Shown here: in pieces, positions 25,312-38,766 of the stretch | Layout of the letters: each line of letters starts with the position of its first letter | Position numbering within the stretch: position 1 is the stretch's first letter | DNA from: Cercis canadensis | Taxonomy: Eukaryota; Streptophyta; Magnoliopsida; Fabales; Fabaceae | DNA: 64,000 nt | Direction: 5' to 3' | Assembly: GCA_003255065.1 (NCBI GenBank) | Contig: QAOA01005592.1 | Coordinates: 36,173 to 100,172 of the forward strand | Made by a program: the position numbers and the translations under genes | The notes under the pieces: model-generated | The model's input: only the letters and a program-made list of their open reading frames with translations | Database searches by the model: none | What the model was told of the DNA's origin: nothing

Positions 25312-26956
25312 TCCATTGTGTTTTCCCAATAATGTGTGTTATGTGATAGCTAAGGATGGAGTTACTTGCACAATGTGGCTTCATCTATGATCAAGTAGAA
25401 TAGAGTCGTTATTTTTATATTTTATTTAATATTTAAATATGATGTAAATTAAATTACATGTTTCGGGTCTGATTCTATCTAGTCTTCTAAGAGAACCCCC
25501 TCCCAAAAAAAAAAAAAAAAAACCCAAAATTGCCCTCTTCTCTGTTGTCCTCATATAATTGGAAAATGTCACCCACCATTTAATCTTAACGAAAAACCCA
25601 AATAGATACAAGACTAGTTAAGCATAAACGAGAGAATCCTTTTAAGCATCATGGTCTCTATATCCTAGTATTTAAGTATTTAGCAACAAATACTGAAAAA
25701 AAACCCACAATTTAGAGGGAGGAAATTTTTCAATGTGAGAAATAAATTATATTTTCTCTTGTTTAACTTTTATAAAAGAATGATATTAGAGATAATTGTA
25801 AAAAAAAAAAAATAGAGCCATAATTAATAAGAATTAGAAAAACAATATCATTATTAGTCAACTTTTAAAAAAAATTATATTAAATAAAGGTAATTTAATC
25901 TATATTATATTTAGACATTAAATATGGTATAGCATTAGCAAAATAAAATATGAAAATAATGGCTCCCTAATTTTATTTTAATTTTTACTAAACTCAGGTG
26001 TAGGCGTCTATGTAGTTTTGCAAGTTTGTGATCCTAAGAATTTTCTAATGTTTTGAGTAATACTATTTACATAGCTCTTGAATTTGAAATGTCATATAAT
26101 TGTAGAGAGTCACACATATAATTGTATAAATTATAAATTCAAAGTTAGATAAGTAATACTATTTATACAATAGTTATCTCACATTATCACATTCAGTTGG
26201 GTGGGTATGAGTGGGACATATTTCGTAATTTTAGTGTTATTACAAAAATATAAAAAAACTAAGTCATATCTTATGTGCTAAAACACACTATTACTTATAA
26301 CATATAAGAATGATATAAAATAAAAAAATGTGCCAAGAAGCAATTAGTTTCAATTACATTTTTTGGCATTTTTTTTATATCATATTGTTTANTGTTTATA
26401 AATTTTACAAAAAATTAATTATTCTGATACATACAAGTTAATTTAGTTTTTCGAAATTTTTATAATAACACGGAAATTAAGTTGTAGGTTCACTAAGACC
26501 CACCTAAAACCCACCCAACAGAGTAGTGCTACCCCTCCAATTCTAAGTATAGTGCTCCCCTTTTTTTAATCCATGAAAAAAAGTTGATTGTTAACTGCTA
26601 AATTTGACTTGACTAGTGCTTAGGCTTCGTAATATTTGAGACAATTTTGGGGTAGCAGCAATTATTTAAACAGCGGGAATGGCCAGAAGTAAAGAAACGC
26701 GGGAAACGTAACCGTTAACGTTATTGATACGTAAGACCGTGACACATCGGTTTCCAGTTTCCATAATATCTCACTTCAATCCCTCTCCATTTCTTGGATT
26801 TTCTCTTCCAAGAATCAAAAATTTTCCTCTGTCAGTGTTTTCTGGTCAAGAATTCTCCAAACCACAGGAATCAAATTTCAAGATTTTCCTTCCTTTTCTA
26901 CATCTCCCTTCATCTGCTTCTCTGTTTCCATTTTTTCTCTGCTATTGTTATACCCA
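25312..26956. other. 5' flank of LysM kinase copy 1, with insertions
   Basis: Positions 25312-25395 and 25975-26010 match 32680-32820 upstream of copy 2, so the duplicated unit reaches this far. The extra sequence between them includes a MITE family B arm (about 25850-25980). A foldback-like element with one N (26392) lies at about 26190-26565. The proximal promoter carries ACGCGGGAAACGTAACCG at 26696-26713. Confidence 0.55.
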
Positions 26957-29900
26957 ATGGAACCCAGATTCAGTTTACCCCTTTTCTTCTTGCTCTTAAC
27001 CTTTTCCTTTTCTGCGCAGAATCAAAGTGTAAAAAGGGTTGCGATTTAGCTCTGGCTTCCTACTATGTTTGGAACGGTGTCAATATTACATACATTTCAA
27101 AGATCATGGAATCCCAGGTTCTTTCAAAGGCAGAAGACATCGTAAGCTACAACAGTGACAAACTACAGAACAAAGACATTCTCGCTTCCTCCATAAGAAT
27201 CAATGTTCCGTCCCCTTGCGAATGAAGACCAATTTCTGGGTCACACTTTTCAGTACTGGCTCAATTCTGGGGAAACCTATACATCAATTGCGCAAGGGAA
27301 CTTTTCCAATTTGACCACCGATGTTTGGATACAGAGATTCAACATATTCTCAGAAACTGAGCTTCCCGCTTTTGGGACAATTGATGTTACTATTAATTGT
27401 TCGTGCGGGAATAGGGAGGTTTCGAAGGATTATGGGTTGTTCGTAACATACCCACTTAGAAATGGAGATTCCTTGAAGTCAATTGGAAATGAGACGAAGC
27501 TTGATGAGGGGTTGCTGCAGAAGTACAATCCTGGTGTGAATTTTAGCCAAGGGAGTGGTCTGGTTTATATTCCGGGGAAAGGTATGTACTTTTGACTTTG
27601 GTATGATGATTTGGTTTGGGTTTCTGCTATAAATTTGTAGGGATATTGTTGAGAGAATCTAATTGGGTTTCCAAAAGTGTTAATGGGCATTAGTAATTTA
27701 ATTTGAATTTTGCGGAATTTTAGATATAAACTCGTTTAAGTGCTAATTTGGACACCCTTTTCTGTCATCTTAGACTAAATAATGTCATAAAAATTTGTCT
27801 ATTACCAAACTGTCTGTGGAAGTTGTCTTCATGGCTTATGGGTTCCGTGTTGGAACCCAGAGACAGACAGAAATTCCAAAAAAAACATTAAATGGTCTAT
27901 TGTGTATAATGAGCAAATGGTGCACCTTTAAGCATTGTTCTATTACAAGTTACAACCTCACTGCTGTAAAACCATATAAGGAACTTGGGATAGAGATGGT
28001 TGTAAATCTATGTAAAGAATTTACGATGGTAATGGACTTTGTTTGAGCAAGCTGCTATGTTGCTATAATGCTAATATTATTGTTTACTTACATAGACATA
28101 TGTGGTTTTGGCAGATGTGGTCATTTTTTATCTTTCAATTGTTGTCTCTCATGTTTTTCATATATGAAAGAAATATAACGATTTCTACTTCGATGTTGTC
28201 TACAACTGGTTAACATGGTATATGCATTCAACTATATGCTTAACCAAGAAGCATCAATATGCTTGCCTTAATGATATATTTTTCTTGCACCTTGCAGACC
28301 AAAATGGTAACTATGTGCCCCTGCCACCGCCAAGGTATATTTCTTTATTACTTTTGTGCAATTTTCATATAAACTTCCATCATTTTCCATTATCTAATAA
28401 ATTGTCTAACGTTAATGTGTATGTGTTTCTTTTCATTTGCAGCGCAGAAGGTTTGGCCTTCTTACTCCTGAGAAAGTTGGTTCATGATTGTCTTCACTGA
28501 GTTTGGTATTCATATCATACACATGGTAAGAATATGATCAATTCTACTTTGAATTCGTACATTGATTCTATGTAAACAGTTCTAGATGGTGGGGTGATAG
28601 TTGGAATATTCGTCGGAGTAGTAGCTGCGCTTCTCTTATTAGTGGTTTGTATATTTGTGGAATATTACCGGAAAAGAAGAGAGGGAATGGAAAAATGCTT
28701 TCTGCTCAAGATGGGAAGGGTACATATTTTTGTACTTATGTTTTCTTCTAACTTCTCCCCCTCTCTCTCTTTATTTCTCCCACTAAATATGGGAGAATAG
28801 TAAAGTTTTTCCAAAGATTTACCTGATTCAACAGCTCTCCTATAATTTAGTTTAAGATAAAAATGAACTCACCATCTCTAGTAACTCAGTTTTTAGTTAT
28901 ATTTCCTGCCTTTGGTTAACAATCCAAGAGAAGTTTACAGTCTGATGCTGTCATCAATATCAATTTTCATAGAAGTGTTTCCTGCTCCATATTCTTGTCT
29001 GAATCAGTATAGTTAATATAGCTTCTACAAGATTGACAATCTTATTAACCATTTCAAGTATTGCCATAATGCTTGGTTGCTGTTGTGATTGTACATTGCT
29101 TTCCACTCTTGAGCATTATGAAAGGAAAGAACAACTGTCATAAGAAATTGAAATACAGTTGATGACTGGATATTATAATACTTATTGATAGTCCCTCTTA
29201 CAGATGAAACCTCTGGCAATGATGAATATGAAACTTTTGGTTCTGGTGGTCCTGCTGCTGGTGGTGCTACTGGCATCACAGGCATTACAATGGACAAATC
29301 ATTGTAGTTTTCATATGAAGAACTAGCCAATGCCACAGATAACTTCAGTATGGCCAATAAAATTGGTCAAGGTGGTTTTGGGGCTGTCTACTATGCAGAG
29401 CTGAGAGGCGAGGTTTGTAGTCACATGTATCCTTTCTTTACATGTATTTTAGAGAAAAAGAAATTATTTGTTTTATTTGTATGAAGAATTGTTTTTTAAC
29501 GGTGGATCTAGCTTTTCTGTTTCACTGATTCCTAGTCAACACTTGAGGTGAAATTGTTTAAATTAGAATTTTATTTACCCTCTGAATGACGTATGTGGCG
29601 TTCAACCAGATATAGTACAGATGTTACGAAGCAGCTTGAAAACGCAAGGAAGTAAAATATTGCTTTCAGGTAAAAGATTCTGAGAACCTTGATAAAAACT
29701 AATGGATGAAGGAGCACAGTGTTGTGGGTGAATTTTCCTATTATATTGAGATTGAAGATGAGCATTTGATCTGTAATATACACATGCTGGAAATGCAATT
29801 GAGAAGATGGAAATGAAAACATCTAGAGAATTTCTTGCTGAAGTGAAAGTCTTAACATATGTTCATCACTTGAACCTGGTATTAAATCTTTCTTACTTAA

Positions 29901-31882
29901 AGAAAGTACAGTTTTGCTTGCATTAGCCTATAAATAAATATGATTATCATGGTGGCCTATTCATGAATATGAAAGGAAAGGAAACTTTTATATTGTCCAA
30001 ATCAAAGTGTAACTTGTATATGAAAGAAAAACTACTTATTTGAATCCACATCCAACTAATCCTATTACTTGAGAATGATATCTGTATTACTTTACTTTAG
30101 TGTTCACATACTCAAGGATAAAGGCTTTAAGCTGTCTTCTAAGACCATGCTTCCTTTTTAATAGATGACTTTTAATTATTTTTTGTATTAGTCTTCCACT
30201 ATCTTATGTGCGTATCTACCTGTTATTAACCATGTAGGTGCGCTTGATTGGTTTTTGTGTTGAAGGCTCTCTTTTCGTTGTCTATGAGTACATTGACAAT
30301 GGAAACCTAAGCCAACATCTACGTGGTTCAGGTAAGATAGGCATGCAGAGAAGATCTTTAGTGATGGTGCATTAATGGGATTAGAATAACTTGATGGCAA
30401 AGTCAAACTGTTGCCAGGGAAAGAACTTATGCCATGGTGGTGAAAATTGCTCTGGATTCAGCTAGAGGTCTTGAATATATTCACGAGCATACACATCCTA
30501 TATATACCCATCGTGACATAAAGTCAGCAAATATATTAATAGACAAAACTTCCGCGGAAAGGTTTAGTATCCTTTGAATCTGCTTTAGGAGCTTATTTCT
30601 GTTTTTCTTTTCAAGCTAATTGTGGAAGTTCCTCAAATATTTTGCAGTTGCAGATTTTGGATTAGCAAAGCTGACAGAGGTTGGAAGCTCTATGGTTCTC
30701 ACAAATCAACCTGTGGGAACATTTGGATATATGCCAGCAGAGTGTGATAACTTCTGTTTGTCTGTCTAGGTGGTAGCTAAATTGTCCTTATGAGATGGGA
30801 ATTGGAGTTTGTGGAGAACTAAGGGGCCAAAAACCATATTTGTGGTCAATTCATGTCTATATTATATGTTTCTTGTAGTTCCTATAAGAATGTCTGTTAC
30901 ACACATATAGGTGCATAATAGGACCAACAACAGCCCCCATATATGTAGAATTTCAGGTACATATCTTGCAAAGACAGATTTTGTCTTTGACCAATTAAGT
31001 TCACAGCAGAACCAATTGCCTCTTTTTTCCTTTTGGTTCACTGGAAGTTAGGTAGCCTATCCCTTCTTTTAATCCTTTCCTACGGCGATCTCCATGATAG
31101 ATTACCTAGTACTCAATCATTAGGGTGTCCCCAGTTGCCTCTTTTTGGTTTATTTTTATTTGTCTAGTAATGAAGGGAAAGTAGATCTCTGTGCTTTTGG
31201 AGTTGTTCACCGAATGCTTTTTTCTCCTTCTTAAGTGGGAGACAAAATAAAAATAAGTTCACTTTTATATGGATAAGAATAAGTGAAATTATTTATTATG
31301 ATACTTTGATCTGCAGATATCTTCAATTTGGCGATGTTTCTGCTATAGTAGATGTCTATGCTTTTGGAGTTGTTTTTTTTTTGAACTTATTTCTGCTAAA
31401 GATGCTATCTGTTGCTGAATCAAAGGGCCTTGTAGCTTTGGTGATTTTTTACTTCTCCTTTCTATATCCTATATCTCTTAAAGTTCTTCATCAAAGAACC
31501 TTAATGCTTTTACATAAATCCCATATATTGCAGTTTGATGATGTTCTTAATCGGCCTGATCCTACAGAAGATCTTCGAAAAGTGGTAGATCCTAGGCTTG
31601 GTGATAACTACCCAATTGACTCAGTTCTCAAGGTAAGCAAATGATGAGTGAAGCATTTAAACTTGTGTGATTATGATTGTAGCATTAGTAAAGCTATGGC
31701 AATTGTTGGTGTTGCAGGTGGCGCAACTTGCCAAAGTATGCATGCAGCATGATCCACAACGACGTCCAAGCATGAAATTTGTTGTGGTTGCTCTTATGAC
31801 ACTTTCTTCTGCTACTGAGAATTTTGAGGTTGCCTCCTTCTATGAAAATCCAAATCTTGTCAATCTAATGTCTGGAAGATAG
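26957..31882 (+). pseudogene. LysM receptor kinase (CERK1-like), dead tandem copy 1
   Basis: Twelve exons match copy 2: 26957-27581, 28298-28334, 28443-28450, 28580-28719, 29204-29412, about 29794-29878, 30238-30331, 30418-30561, 30648-30741, 31317-31440, 31534-31632, 31718-31882. Relative to copy 2 there is a 1-nt loss in the T run at 27002-27005 (signal peptide). A 5-nt loss near 27222 brings TGA 27223-27225 into frame after PFPCE. A 1-nt loss near 28675 hits the juxtamembrane part. TAG at 29305-29307 replaces the Glu of [10 protein letters not shown]. The exon 6 acceptor is lost in a deletion, and there are small deletions in exons 8, 9 and 10. So no full receptor can be made. Family members bind chitin-type ligands through three LysM domains and signal through the kinase. 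Transcription is still possible because the promoter region resembles that of copy 2. Confidence 0.9.
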
Positions 31883-32211
31883 GAGAAGGATGCAAATACC
31901 ATAATGGCATTTTTGCTGCAAATTTCTTTCGGCAATTATTGATTCATTTCTGACAAATATCTTGTCAATGACTTCCATGGTCTGCTGTATGGTTACATCT
32001 TCAAGCTCAAGCTGGAAAACTTGAAATGATGGAAGAACAAAATTCATTAGTAAACTGAAGAATGACCTATGCTACCCCAAGGTTTGTGGTTGTTGAAGGT
32101 AAAATTCTAACATTATTAAATCATTATTATGTACTAGGAAGGTTGCAACATTAATGTTGGACAAAGACTCAATCATGGAATGAATCTAATGACATCATCA
32201 GTTTAGTTTAA

Positions 32212-32577
32212 GGTGAGAGCTATGCTACCCACCTTCTAAAAGGGAGTAGCGCTATCCCCACTTCAATTGAGTTAGTTCGAGTGAGACTCACATAGAGATT
32301 TTGGTGTCGTTCCGAAAATTTCAAAAAATTGAGTCACTTAGTATTTATTAGAATAAATACAAGAACGATATGTTATAGGAAAACGTGCTAGGAAATAACT
32401 TTTTCAATTTTATTTTTTGGCACGTTTTCTTATATTGTGTCATTATTATATTTTATAAGGAGCTGTGTGTTCTGGTACATATTAAATCGCGCTATAAGTT
32501 TCACTGAATCCCACCCAAAACTAATAGGGTGGGAGTAGCACTACCCTTCTAATAAGGTGACTAGCATAGCGCTCACC
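32212..32577. mobile_element. Foldback MITE, family C, between LysM kinase copies 1 and 2
   Basis: The outer ends are inverted copies: GGTGAGAGCTATGCTACCC at the left and the reverse complement of GCTAGCATAGCGCTCACC at the right. About 50 bp per arm is recognisable. A relative lies at about 26190-26565, with a shared inner part and AGTAGTGCTACCC near its right end. Confidence 0.65.
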
Positions 32578-33071
32578 AAAACCTTATATAAAAAATAAAT
32601 CTATTGATTATATCTCAACAACCTACTCTCTTTAGCTTGACCCTCTTGTCTAATTGATTAATTGTATGTGGATTATCTCCATTGTGTTTTTCCACCAATG
32701 TGTGTTATGTGATAGCTAAGGATGGAATTACTTGCCCAATGTGGCTTCATCTATGATCAAGTAGTCCCATTAATTTTATTTTAATTTTACTAAACTCAGG
32801 TGTAGAGTCCATTTGATCTAATAACTTTGAAATAGTGTGACATTAATAATGTAGAATTAGCATTTATATGATCATAGTGCTCTCTATTATGTTGTTTTCA
32901 TCTTAGAAAAAAGAAAAAAAGAGAGCAAGAATCCATGAAAAAACAGTAAGATTGTTAACTGCTAAATTTGACTTGACTAGCGCTTTGCAAGCCCATATTA
33001 TATGATCCTTTTCTTAGCGATAAATATAGCAGCCATTATTGAAAAACAGCGAGAATGGCCAAAAGTAAAAA

Positions 33072-33098
33072 AACGCGGGAAACGTACCCGTTAACGTT
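33072..33098 (+). promoter_or_regulatory. Conserved GCGGGAAA plus GTTAACG promoter block of LysM kinase copy 2
   Basis: ACGCGGGAAACGTACCCG followed by TTAACGTTA lies about 230-255 bp before the start codon. The same block is at 26696-26723 before copy 1, and a diverged form (GGCGGGAATTTACTGTTAACGG) is at 62347-62368 before the right-hand gene. GCGGGAAA matches the E2F consensus. Function is inferred only from conservation among duplicates. Confidence 0.35.
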
Positions 33099-33325
33099 AC
33101 GTAAGCTCTGACACATCACTTTCCAGTTTCCATAATATCTCACTTCAATCCCTCTTAAGTTCTTGGAAAACGTTTGAATTTTCTCTTCCAAGAATGAAAA
33201 TTTTTGTTTTCTAGTCAAGAATTTGGCAAACCACGGGAATCAAATTTCTAAATTTTCCTTCCTTTTCTCCATCTCCCTTCATCTGCTTCTCTGTTTCCAT
33301 ATTTTCTCTGCTATTGCTATACCCA

Positions 33326-36300
33326 ATGGAACCCAGATTCAGTTTACCCCTTTTCTTCTTGCTCTTAACCTTTTTCCTTTTCAGCGCAGAATCAAAGTGT
33401 AAAAGGGGTTGCGATTTAGCTCTGGCTTCCTACTATGTTTGGTACGGTGCCAATCTCACATACATTTCAAAGATCATGGAATCCCAGGTTCTTTCAAAGG
33501 CAGAAGACATCGTAAGCTACAACAGTGACAAAATACCCAACAAAGACATTCTCGCTTCCTTCATAAGAATCAATGTTCCATTCCCTTGCGAATGCATCGA
33601 AGAAGAATTTTTGGGTCACACTTTTCAGTATTCACTCAATTCTGGGGAAACCTATACATCAATTGCGCAAGGGAACTTTTCCAATTTGACCACCGATGTT
33701 TGGATACAGAGATTCAACAGATACTCAGACACTCAGCTTCCCGATTCTGGGACAATTAATGTTACTATTAATTGTTCGTGCGGAAATAGCGAGGTTTCGA
33801 AGGATTATGGGTTGTTCGTAACATACCCACTTAGAGATGGAGATTCCTTGAAGTCTATTGCAAATGAGACGAAGCTTGATGAGGGGTTACTGCAGAAGTA
33901 CAATCCTGGTGTGAATTTTAGCCAAGGGAGTGGTCTCGTTTATATTCCGGGGAAAGGTATGTACTTTTGATTTTGGTATGATGATTTGGTTTGGGTTTAT
34001 GCTATGAATTTATAGGGATTTTGTTCAGAGAATCTAATTGGGTTTCCAAATGTGTTAATGGGTATTAGTAATTTCATTTTAATTTTGCGGAATCTTACAT
34101 ATAAAATTAAGTGCTAATTTGTTATATTGTTATAAAAAATTGTCTGTGATTGAGTAGCCGTGAAGTCATCCTCATGGCTTATGGGTTCTGTGTTCAAACC
34201 CAGATTCGTAGCCAAAAATTCCAACATAAAATGGTGCACTTTAAGCATTGTTCTGTTACAGGTTACATCCTTACTGCTGTAAACCCATATAAGGAACTTG
34301 GGATAGATATGGTTGTAAATCTATGTAAAAAATTTAGGATGGTAATGAACTTTGTTTGAGCAAGCTGCTATGTTGCTATAATGCTATTATTATATTTCAC
34401 TTACATAGACATATGTGGTTTTGACCGAAGTTGTGGTCATCTTTTATCTTTCAATTGTTGTCTCTCATGTTATTCATATATGAAAGAAATATAATGATTT
34501 CTACATCGATGTTGTCTACAACTGGCTAACATGGTAAATGCATATGCTTAACCAAGAAGAATCAATATGCTTTCCTTAATTATATATTTTTCTTGCACCT
34601 TGCAGACCAAAATGGTAGCTATGTGCCCCTGCCACCGCCAAGGTAAATTTCGTTATTACTTTTGTGCTATTTTCATATAAACTTCCATCAATTTACATTA
34701 TCTAATAAATTGTCTAACGTTAATGTGTATGTTTTTCTTTTCCTTTGCAGCGCAGAAGGTTTGGCCTTCTTACTCCTGAGAAAGTTGGTTGATGATTATC
34801 TTCACTGAGTTTGATATTCATATCATACACATTGAAAGAATATCCTAAATATATAAGGTCAATTCTTCTTTGAATTCATACGTTGATTCTATCTAAGCAG
34901 GACTAGATGGTGGGGTGATAGCTGGAATATCCGTTGGAGTAGTAGCTGCGCTTCTCTTATTGGTGACTTGTATATTTATGGGATATTACTCGAAAAAGAA
35001 GAGAGGGAATGGAAAAATGCTCTCTGCTCAATTTGGGAAGGGTACATCTATTTGTCCTTATGCTTTAAATCTTCAAACTTCTCCCCCTCTCTTTCTTTAT
35101 CTCTCCCACAAAATATGGGTGAATAGTAAAGTTTTTCCAAAGATTTACCTGATTCAACAGCTCTCCTCTAATTTAGTTTAAGATAAAAATGAACTCCCCA
35201 TCTCTAGTAACTCAGTTTTCAGTTACATTTCCTGCCTTTGGTTAAAAATCCAAGAGGAGAAGCTTACAGTCTGACGCTGTCATCAATATCAATTTTCAGA
35301 GAAGTGTTTCCTGCTCCATATTCTTGTCTGAATCAGTATGGTTAATATAGCTTCTACAAGGTAGTTTTCAACAGACAGGTAGGTCATAGATTCAGAAAGA
35401 AACTAGATTGACAGTCTTATTAACCATCTCAAGTATTGCCATAATGCTTGTTTGCTGTTGTGATTGTACATTGCTTTCCTCTCTTCAGCATTATGAAAGG
35501 AAAGAACAACTGTCATAAGAAATTGAAATACAGTTGATGACTGGATATTGTAATACTTATTGATTGCTCCTCTTACAGATGAAACCTCTGGCAATGCTGA
35601 ATATCAAACTTTTGGTTCTGGTGGTCCTGCTGCTGCTGGTGCTACTGGCATCACAAGGATTAGAGTGGACAAATCAGTGGAGTTCTCATATGAAGAACTA
35701 GCCAATGCCACAGATAACTTTAGTATGGCTAATAAAATTGGTCAAGGTGGTTTTGGGGCTGTCTACTATGCAGAGCTGAGAGGAGAGGTTTGTAGTCACA
35801 TGTATCCTTACTTTACATGTATTTTAGAGAAAAAAAAAAAAAGAATTGTTTTATTTGTATGAATTTTTTTTTTAATAGTGGATCTAGCTTTTCTGTTTCA
35901 CTGATTCCTAGTCAACACTATGAGGTATGTGGCATTCGATAAGATATAGTACAGATGTTATGAAGCAGCATGGAAACAGAAGGAAGTAAAATATTGCTTT
36001 CAAATTAAAAAAGCTGAGAACCTTGATAATGAAGAACTAGTCAATGAAGGAGCTCAGTATAGCGGGTGAATTTTCCTATTATATTGAGATTGAAGTTGAG
36101 CATTTGATCTGTAATATACATGCTGGAGATGCGAGATAAACTCGGAATTTTCTTTTTCCAGTGTCTATGTGTCATCCAGTAACTTAATTGGTTTTGGAAT
36201 GACCTCTGATTGTATAAGTCAAGCTAGAAATAACTGGGAGAAAGGATTAAGAACCACTTTCAAAAGATGAGGCAGAAATTTGAGAAATGAATTTGGTAAA

Positions 36301-38766
36301 GTCAAACTGGATGAGAAGAAGTGAAGAACTGTGAAATATATATAGTTCAGTAAACATGCACACTACTTGTTTTATTTCCTTTTTCTTTTCTGAGAGCATC
36401 TACTTTTGCTTACATAAAAGATCTCATTATTACAGTACTTTTATTATATGTACTGTGCCTTTAACTGCAATCTACTGATCAACGAAGCTTTGTCATGGAA
36501 TAGACAGTTCCTATAGCACGAAATATTATGCATGATAATGGTCTTAGGATGGATAAGCAAGTGGTTGTACTTTATAGCCTTTTCATGTTATCAATTATTA
36601 TTTGTATACTATTGGTCCTCTTAAAAAACTTTTCCCTTGCAGAAAGTTGCAATTAAGAAGATGGAAATGAAAGCATCTAGAGAATTTCTTGCTGAAGTGA
36701 AAGTCTTAACACATGTTCATCACTTGAACCTGGTATTACATTTTCTTACTTAAAGCAAGTACAGTTTTGCTTTCATTAGTCTATAAATAAATATGATTGT
36801 CATGGTCGCCTATTCATGAATATGAAAGGAAATGAGACTTGTATATTGTCCAAATCAAAGTGTAACTTGTATATGAAAGGAAAACTACTTATTTGAATCA
36901 ATATCCAACTAATCCTATTACTTTAGCACAGAAATGTATTGGGCCATGCTTTCTTTTCGATAGACGATTTTCAATTATTGTTTGTATTAGTATTCCATTA
37001 TCTTATGTGCGTATCTACTTGTTAATAATCATGTAGGTGCGCTTGATTGGTTTTTGTGTTGAAGGCTCTCTTTTCGTTGTCTATGAGTACATTGACAATG
37101 GAAACCTAAGCCAACATCTACGCAGTTCAGGTAAGATAGGCATGCAGAGAAGATCTATAGTGATTGTGCATTAATGTGATTATAGTAACTTGATGGCTAA
37201 GTTAAACTGTTTCCAGGGAAAGAACCTATGACATGGTCTATCCGGGTGCAAATTGCTCTGGATTCAGCTAGAGGTCTTGAATATATTCACGAGCATACAC
37301 ATCCTATATATATCCATCGTGACATAAAGTCAGCAAATATATTAATAGACAAAAACTTCCGCGGAAAGGTTTAGTATCCTTTAAATCTGCTTTAAGAGCT
37401 TATTTCTGTTTTTCTTTTCAAGCTAATTGTGGAAGTTCCTCAAATATTTTGCAGGTTGCAGATTTTGGATTAGCAAAGCTGACAGAGGTTGGAAGCTCTA
37501 CAGTTCTCACCAATCAACCCGTGGGAACATTTGGATACATGCCAGCAGAGTATGATAACTTCTGTTTGTCTGTCTAGGCGGTAGCTAATTTGTCCTTATG
37601 GGATGGGAATTGGAGTTTGTAGAGATCTAAGGGGCCAAAAACCATATTTGTGGTCAACCAATGTCTATATTATATGTTTCTTGTAGTTCCTAAAAGAATG
37701 TGTGTTACACACAAATGGATGCATAATAGGACCAACAAGAGCCCTCAAATATGTAGAATTTCCACTAGATATTTTGTGAAGCCCAATTTTAGTTACATAA
37801 CTTGCAAAGACAGATTGTGTCTTTGATCAATTAAGTTCACAGCAGAAGCAATTGCCTCTTTTTTCCTTTTGGTTCACTGGAAGCTAGGTAGCCTATCCTT
37901 TCCCTTAATCCTACCCTACCGGTCCTAATAGGATTTGAATGGGGGATCTCCATGATAGATTACTTAGTACTCAATCCTTAGGGTGTCTCCAATTGCCTCT
38001 GTGTGGTTTATTTTTATTTGCCTAACTGTAAATAATAATGAAGGGAAAGTGGATCTCTGTGCTTTTGGAGTTGTTCACCTAATGCATTTTCCTCCTTCTT
38101 AAGTGGGAGACAAAAAAAAAAAAATGAGTTCACTTTTATGTGGATAAGAATAAGTTAAATGATATATTACGATGCTTTGATCTGCAGATATCTTCAATTT
38201 GGCGATGTTTCTGCTAAAGTAGATGTCTATGCTTTTGGAGTTGTTCTTTATGAACTTATTTCTGCTAAAGAAGCTATCTTCAGGAGCACGGAATCTGCTG
38301 CTGAATCAAAAGGCCTTGTAGCTTTGGTGATTATTTACTTCTCCACTCTAGATCCTTTATTTCTTAGTTCTTCATCAAAGAACTAATGCTTTTACATAAA
38401 TCCCATATATTGCAGTTTGATGAAGTTCTTAATCAGCCTGATCCTACCGAAGATCTTCGAAAAGTGGTAGACCCTAGGCTTGGAGATAACTATCCAATTG
38501 ATTCAGTTCTCAAGGTAAGCAAATGATGAGAGTGAAGCATTTAAACCTTTGTGATTATGATTGTAGCATTAGTAAAGCTGTGGCAATTGTTGGTGTTGTA
38601 GATGGCGCAACTTGCCAAAGCATGCACGCAGCATGATCCACAACGACGTCCAAGCATGAAATTTGTTGTGGTTGCTCTTATGACACTTTCTTCTAACACT
38701 GAGAATTTTGATGTTGCCGCCTTCTACGAAAATCCTAATCTTGTCAATCTGATGTCTGGAAGATAG
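33326..38766 (+). CDS. CERK1: LysM receptor-like kinase, CERK1 type, intact (12 exons, 619 aa)
   Basis: Exons 33326-33956, 34606-34642, 34751-34758, 34901-35041, 35579-35787, 36643-36732, 37037-37130, 37217-37368, 37455-37549, 38188-38326, 38416-38514 and 38602-38766 join to 620 codons with consistent phases. The protein has a signal peptide (1-23) and three LysM domains with cysteines at 25, 29, 88, 90, 150 and 152, the CXC pattern of CERK1. A membrane segment lies at about 231-253. The kinase has the Gly loop GQGGFG (327-332), Lys347, HRD 437-439, DFG 457-459 and Thr479 in GTFGYM, and the protein ends [12 protein letters not shown]1-type receptors sit in the plasma membrane, bind or co-receive chitin and related glycans, and phosphorylate downstream kinases in immunity or symbiosis. 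The usual PPE/APE is PAE here. Exon 3 is only 8 nt and rests on frame logic. The ATG matches the other copies. Confidence 0.9.

Noticed and set aside
26724-26999. 91-codon ORF before LysM kinase copy 1
   Set aside because: It overlaps the leader and signal peptide in another frame and has no counterpart in copy 2.
28443-28499. Reading exon 3 of LysM kinase copy 1 on to a stop ([12 protein letters not shown]...)
   Set aside because: It breaks the frame into the membrane segment. The 8-nt microexon solution fits both copies.
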